Assembly: GCA_013002645.1 (NCBI GenBank)
Contig: JABDJF010000295.1
Span: 1 to 9,305, forward strand
Length of the DNA stretch: 9,305 nucleotides
Direction: 5' to 3'
Origin: Myxococcales bacterium
GTDB taxonomy: Bacteria; Myxococcota_A; Polyangia; Polyangiales; Houyiibacteriaceae
Part shown: positions 5,871-9,305 of the stretch, in pieces
Layout of the letters: each line of letters opens with the position of its first letter
How positions within the stretch are numbered: position 1 is the stretch's first letter
Position numbers and translations under genes: made by a program
The notes under the pieces: generated by a model
Databases searched by the model: none
Told to the model about the DNA's origin: nothing
Seen by the model: only the letters and a program-made list of their open reading frames with translations

Positions 5871-6407
5871 TCAGCGGGCTTCGTCATCCGAGAAGGTGAC
5901 TTCGCCGCCGTGTTGTACCCTGTCTCCGAGAATTTGAAAGCGGTAACGGCCGACCTCCTGTCGACGCACGGTCACCACCATCTCGAGCCTTCGATTGGGC
6001 TCGAACTGCGGGCGCTTGAGCCTGAGCTTGTGGACGATTGTTCGCTGATTGCGGTCATTGACGAACACCGTCATCGCCGGAGCGATGAACTTCCGCTCCG
6101 CGGTTTGGATATCGTAAAAGAGCACTTCGAACTCCGAGTCTCCGAGGGGAGCGTTGAAGTTCGCGACCAAAGTGGCTTTCCACTGGCGCTCCTCGATGGG
6201 AGCATCGACATTCTCCCTGAGACGGGTGGCCTTATTCGACCGCGCGAAGCGAATGACCCCAGACTCCGAAAGGGTGCGCGGCACGCCTTTTTGCGTGAGG
6301 AAGATCTTTGCGCGCAGGCCCGTTGCGGCGTCGGCCCCCTGCCACGGAGTCCCCGACGAAACGAGGGCTGCCAATGCGGTGGCGACGAGTGCGAGGCGTG
6401 GATTCAC
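5871..6407 (-). CDS. Secreted protein of unknown function, operon partner of holA
   Basis: I do not recognise this 178-residue protein as a named family. A signal peptide is clear: Asn-Pro-Arg, a hydrophobic stretch LALVATALAALV (5-16), and a plausible signal peptidase I cleavage after ADA (25-27). No cysteine is present anywhere, so it is not a lipoprotein and forms no disulfide. The mature part has alternating hydrophobic and polar residues suggesting a beta-rich fold, for example SEFEVLFYDI (91-100), MTVFVNDRNQRTIVHKLRL (112-130), RLEMVVTVRR (140-149) and GRYRFQILG (153-161), with a short acidic tail. It is basic and probably periplasmic or cell-surface. The GTG start has AGGAG (6418-6414) six bases upstream. 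It occupies the position that lptE holds before holA in E. coli, but it lacks a lipobox and I see no LptE signature. Confidence 0.75.
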   Translation of the reverse strand: MNPRLALVATALAALVSSGTPWQGADAATGLRAKIFLTQKGVPRTLSESGVIRFARSNKATRLRENVDAPIEERQWKATLVANFNAPLGDSEFEVLFYDIQTAERKFIAPAMTVFVNDRNQRTIVHKLRLKRPQFEPNRRLEMVVTVRRQEVGRYRFQILGDRVQHGGEVTFSDDEAR

Positions 6408-6576
6408 AGCTTGCTCCTGGCTTGGGGTCCTCGGTCAAGCTAACAACTGGAACTTTCCAATGACAGGGTGATAAGGTGCGTAAATGTAGGTTTTAGGCCT
6501 TCATGTTTGATACAGCCCGCCGAAAAGTTGTGCCCCAAGGCGGTGACGGCTAACTCCGACCCAGGAACGGAGCTCG
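6408..6576. other. Divergent intergenic region between the secreted-protein operon and the Clp unfoldase
   Basis: This is the longest non-coding gap, 169 bases, and must hold promoters for both flanking genes. It is more AT-rich in the middle (about 6441-6515) than its surroundings. I find no convincing pair of sigma70 boxes: TTGATA (6507-6512) and, on the minus strand, TTGACC (6438-6433) resemble -35 boxes but lack good -10 partners. A short perfect dyad TGGAA-CT-TTCCA lies at 6448-6459 and might be an operator. No CIRCE element or clear heat-shock promoter is seen. The Clp gene has GGAG at 6569-6572 and CAGGAA at 6562-6567 before its ATG. Confidence 0.5.
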
Positions 6577-9021
6577 ATGACGACGGTCAGTGGGGGTGTA
6601 AAAGGACTGGTCGCCCGCGCGCAGCGCGAGGCCCAAAGGCGCGCGCAGAGCCCCTCGACGGCGTATCTGCTGCTCGTGATGGTGCAGACCGGGGGCCCGA
6701 TGGGGAGGCTGCTGTCCGGACTCGGGGTCAAGGAGAGTGATCTGCTGAGCGCGATCCGCGTCGTGGATTCCGAGCCGACCAGTGCGCTCGAACGAGCGGT
6801 CGAACGCGCCTACCGGCTGGCCAAGGCATCCGAAGCGCCGCAGGTGCTGCCGGCGCACCTGCTCCTGGCGGTCGCGCGCGACACCCGAAGCGCTGCGCAT
6901 CGAAGCCTCGAGGTCATCGGGACTGGATCCCGGCGGGTTCAAGAAGCAGTGCACGAGGTGCTCCGACCCGGAGATGCGAACGCGCGGTCCAGCTCGACGT
7001 ACGTCCCGCCCGCCGCGTCGTTTTCGGCACAGCCTCCAGCGAAACCGTCACGTCCCTCAGCGCGGAGGACCGCCCAGCCCGCTCCGCTCATCGAGCTTCG
7101 CGTCGATGCGCTCGACGAAGAAGACGACGAGATTCTCATCGAAGCGCCGATCCAAGGGCCGACGCCAAAACCCGGCGCTCCGACGGAAGACGAGATCATC
7201 GTGCCCTCGTCATCGCCCTTCAGCCTCGACGCGCGTAAGTATCCGACGCTGGCCAAGCTCGGGCGCAACCTGACGGAGATGGCTTCGCTCGGGCGGATCG
7301 ACGAGGTGATCGGCCGTGACGATGAAATCGAGCGGCTTCTCGACGTACTGGCGCGCCGACGATCGAACAATCCGATTCTGGTGGGCCCGCCCGGCGTGGG
7401 CAAGACCGCCATCGTTGAGGGCCTCGCCCGGAGGCTCGCAGGATGCGGAGAAGGTGTGCGCGGCCTGGAGGGGACCATCCTGGTCGAGCTCTCAGCGGGC
7501 GGCTTGGTTTCTGGCACCGGGGTTCGAGGCGCACTTTCGGAGCGCCTGCAACGGCTGCAGTTCGAGGTGAAGCGCGCTGATGGAAAGATCGTCCTGTTCA
7601 TCGACGAAGTGCATACGCTCTTCATTGGCGGTGAATCGCCCGATGACTTGGCGCACGAGCTCAAAGCGTCTCTGGCGCGCGGAGAGCTTCCCTGCATCGG
7701 GGCAACCACCGAAGCCGAGTACCGCAAGTACGTCGAGCGCGACGCCGCGCTGGCCCGGCGGTTCTCTCCGATCCACGTGGCTGAGCCGACCCCCGAAGAT
7801 GCGGTCGAGATTCTCTTGGGGATCACGCCGCGCTACGAGGTCCATCACGGCATCGCTTACGAGCCGTCGGCCGTCGAGTCTGCAGTAGAGCTGTCGGTGC
7901 GATACCTGGCGGAGCAGACCCTGCCGGACAAGGCGATCGGCCTTCTCGATCTGGCCGGCGCGCGGACGCGCCGTCGGGGTGGGGCCATCGTCGATCGCGA
8001 AGCGGTGGCGCAGGTGGTGGCGGAAAAAGTGCGGGTGCCGGTCGAGCGCCTCCTGGTGACCGACTCGGACAAGCTGCTCGAGCTCGAGGCGCATTTGGCA
8101 GAGCACGTCGTCGGTCACACCGACGTGATGAGGCGTATCTCCGATGCGCTTCGCAAAGGCGCCGCAGGTTTTCACGGCCAACGCCCGCTCGCGACTTTTC
8201 TCTTCTTGGGGCCAACGGGCGTCGGAAAGACCGAGACCGCGCGCGCGCTGAACGAGCTCTTCTTCATGGGGTGCCCGATGACTCGCATCGACATGAGCGA
8301 GCTCAGTGAATCGCATGCCATCGCAAAGTTGGTCGGAGCGCCGCCCGGGTACATCGGCCACGACACCGGCGGGCAACTCACCGAAGCCATTCGCCACCGT
8401 CCCTACCAGCTCCTCCTCCTCGACGAGATCGAAAAGGCACACATGGATGTGCTCCAGTCGCTACTGCCGCTGCTCGAAGACGGACGTCTCACCGACGGAA
8501 AGGGGAGGACGGTCGATTGTACGCATACGATCGTCGTCATGACATCGAACCTCGGTGCCCAGAGCTCGCAGCGCGGCCAAAGCTCCATTGGATTCAAGGG
8601 AGCGTCCAAGCGCAACGGAGATGGATTTGACGCGGCGCTGACGGAAGCCCGTCGCGCGCTCCCGCCCGAGCTCTGGAACCGCATTGACGAGCCGTTGTTC
8701 TTTGGGTCCCTCAGCCGCGACGAGGTTCGTGAAATCGCCCGGAGGATGGCGGCCGGTGTCATCCAGCAGCTACGAGAGCGACAAGGCGTCGATCTGGGCA
8801 TCGATGAAAGCGCGATCGATGCGTTGGTAGCACTCGGTGGGTACGACGCGGAGCTAGGCGCGCGACCAATGCGCCGAGCGATTGGACGGATGATCGAAGC
8901 GCCCCTGGCAGCCGCCATCCTTGGCGGGGACTTCGAGCGCGGCGATCGCGTCGTGGCGCAGGGCGACGCGGAAGGCATTCGCTTCGAGCGGACCGAAGGT
9001 TCCGTCGAAGCGGCCGAGTGA
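6577..9021 (+). CDS. ClpA/ClpC-like Hsp100 AAA+ unfoldase
   Basis: The 814-residue protein is a two-ring Clp ATPase that would unfold substrates using ATP. Residues 1-130 hold two degenerate Clp N-domain repeats (LVARAQREAQRRAQSPSTAY and LERAVERAYRLAKASEAP). Residues 131-222 are a Pro/Ser-rich then acidic linker. D1 has Walker A GPPGVGKT (270-277), Walker B VLFIDE (339-344), sensor GATT (375-378) and arginine finger Arg394/395. D2 has GPTGVGKT (545-552), LLLLDE (612-617), Arg702 and the sensor-2 motif GARP (761-764). No coiled-coil middle domain separates the rings, which argues against ClpB or ClpC. An IGF loop (671-673) after the D2 sensor-1 region suggests docking to ClpP. The D2 pore loop GYIG (591-594) is intact, but the D1 loop has GVRG where KYRG is usual. 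No clpS or clpP is nearby. Confidence 0.88.
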   Translation: MTTVSGGVKGLVARAQREAQRRAQSPSTAYLLLVMVQTGGPMGRLLSGLGVKESDLLSAIRVVDSEPTSALERAVERAYRLAKASEAPQVLPAHLLLAVARDTRSAAHRSLEVIGTGSRRVQEAVHEVLRPGDANARSSSTYVPPAASFSAQPPAKPSRPSARRTAQPAPLIELRVDALDEEDDEILIEAPIQGPTPKPGAPTEDEIIVPSSSPFSLDARKYPTLAKLGRNLTEMASLGRIDEVIGRDDEIERLLDVLARRRSNNPILVGPPGVGKTAIVEGLARRLAGCGEGVRGLEGTILVELSAGGLVSGTGVRGALSERLQRLQFEVKRADGKIVLFIDEVHTLFIGGESPDDLAHELKASLARGELPCIGATTEAEYRKYVERDAALARRFSPIHVAEPTPEDAVEILLGITPRYEVHHGIAYEPSAVESAVELSVRYLAEQTLPDKAIGLLDLAGARTRRRGGAIVDREAVAQVVAEKVRVPVERLLVTDSDKLLELEAHLAEHVVGHTDVMRRISDALRKGAAGFHGQRPLATFLFLGPTGVGKTETARALNELFFMGCPMTRIDMSELSESHAIAKLVGAPPGYIGHDTGGQLTEAIRHRPYQLLLLDEIEKAHMDVLQSLLPLLEDGRLTDGKGRTVDCTHTIVVMTSNLGAQSSQRGQSSIGFKGASKRNGDGFDAALTEARRALPPELWNRIDEPLFFGSLSRDEVREIARRMAAGVIQQLRERQGVDLGIDESAIDALVALGGYDAELGARPMRRAIGRMIEAPLAAAILGGDFERGDRVVAQGDAEGIRFERTEGSVEAAE

Positions 9022-9030
9022 AGCCGCCGT

Positions 9031-9305
9031 TCAGCGTTTCGTCGCGCGCAGAATTCTCGACGCCTTCGCTTGCGCTAGGCCTGCGGCTCGTGCGCAGCGC
9101 ACGATGATCGGGACGAGTGCGTCGTAAGCTGAGCGTGCATCGGGACTCAAACCGCGCAGCGCAGCTCGATGATTCGCGACGACCTCCGCTTCGCCTCGCG
9201 CGATCGGACCGGTGAGGGCGCCGGGTACTCCGAGGCTCTGCACGTTTTCGGCGACGCTCTGCAGCAGGCCGCCGATCGCGCGTTCGGCGGAGCGCCGCTC
9301 GAAGC
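9031..9305 (-). CDS. DUF2520 / Rossmann-like domain protein (partial; N-terminus beyond right edge)
   Basis: The minus strand is open from the right edge to a TGA at 9033-9031, giving the last 90 residues of a protein. The segment reading LGVPGALTGPIARGEAEVV followed by ANHRAAL matches the DUF2520 helical domain. That domain follows an NAD(P)-binding Rossmann domain in a family of uncharacterised dehydrogenase-like proteins; the Rossmann part would lie outside the window. The tail continues as SAYDALVPIIVRCARAAGL and ends with a basic LRATKR. An in-frame GTG at 9243 is not the true start, because the frame stays open and family-like upstream of it (ERAIGGLLQSVAENV). Its stop lies nine bases from the stop of the convergent Clp gene, too close for an intervening terminator. 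Confidence 0.8.
   Translation of the reverse strand, partial: FERRSAERAIGGLLQSVAENVQSLGVPGALTGPIARGEAEVVANHRAALRGLSPDARSAYDALVPIIVRCARAAGLAQAKASRILRATKR

Noticed and set aside
5871..6407. LptE identity for the gene upstream of holA
   Set aside because: The protein has no cysteine and therefore no lipobox, and I could not see LptE sequence features; position alone is insufficient.
5400..6443. Plus-strand open frame of 347 codons antisense to holA and the secreted-protein gene
   Set aside because: It lies wholly opposite two genes with clear family or signal-peptide features, its composition is typical of GC-rich antisense frames, and no domain is recognisable.
6939..8442. Two long minus-strand open frames (6939-7826 and 7492-8442) opposite the Clp gene
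   Set aside because: They overlap each other and the intact Clp ATPase motifs, and show no recognisable domain; they follow from the codon bias of the sense gene.
6577..9021. ClpB disaggregase or type VI ClpV identity
   Set aside because: No coiled-coil middle domain lies between the two ATPase rings, an IGF ClpP-type loop is present, and no type VI secretion gene is nearby.
1..9305. CRISPR arrays, tRNA/rRNA genes, insertion sequences, phage or defence genes
   Set aside because: Nothing in the window shows the required repeats, cloverleaf motifs, transposase or defence domains; the only repeats are short 9-bp tandem arrays.

Overview
The window is GC-rich bacterial chromosome, packed with genes and dominated by housekeeping functions. 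Dense coding on both strands, frequent GTG starts, an IDH3-type NAD isocitrate dehydrogenase and a large stand-alone RND exporter suggest a Deltaproteobacteria/Myxococcota-type organism. That placement is inference from gene style, because the window has no rRNA or other strong taxonomic marker. I see no insertion sequence, phage gene, tRNA, rRNA or CRISPR array, and no non-coding stretch longer than about 170 bases.

Layout from left to right. Positions 1-741 (minus) hold the N-terminal 247 codons of the redox chaperone Hsp33 (hslO), cut by the window edge just after the first two zinc cysteines. Across a 63-base divergent gap, NAD-dependent isocitrate dehydrogenase runs 805-1836 (plus); a perfect 7-bp inverted repeat contains most of its ribosome-binding site. 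It converges on an 859-residue RND/MMPL-type membrane exporter (1833-4412, minus), and the two stop codons share one CTAG palindrome. The exporter is divergent from ribosomal protein S20 (4519-4779, plus), which has a good sigma70-like promoter.

S20 converges on holA, the DNA polymerase III delta subunit (4866-5867, minus). The holA stop codon lies in a four-copy 9-bp tandem repeat. holA is the second gene of an apparent two-gene operon behind an unidentified secreted protein (5871-6407, minus), with three bases between stop and start. A 169-base divergent gap leads to an 814-residue two-domain Clp/Hsp100 AAA+ unfoldase (6577-9021, plus). This converges, nine bases apart, on the C-terminal 90 codons of a DUF2520-family protein (9031-9305, minus) cut by the right edge.

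The only clear operon is the secreted protein plus holA; the other genes alternate in divergent and convergent pairs and probably form single-gene units. Two proteostasis factors (Hsp33 and the Clp unfoldase) are present but not adjacent. I found no convincing new multi-gene system. The observations most worth following are the Clp unfoldase, whose first pore loop lacks its usual aromatic residue although its ATPase motifs look intact; the secreted protein occupying the slot that lptE has in Escherichia coli; the repeat-encoded acidic insert in the exporter; the stop-codon-bearing tandem repeat at the end of holA; and the dyad over the isocitrate dehydrogenase ribosome-binding site.
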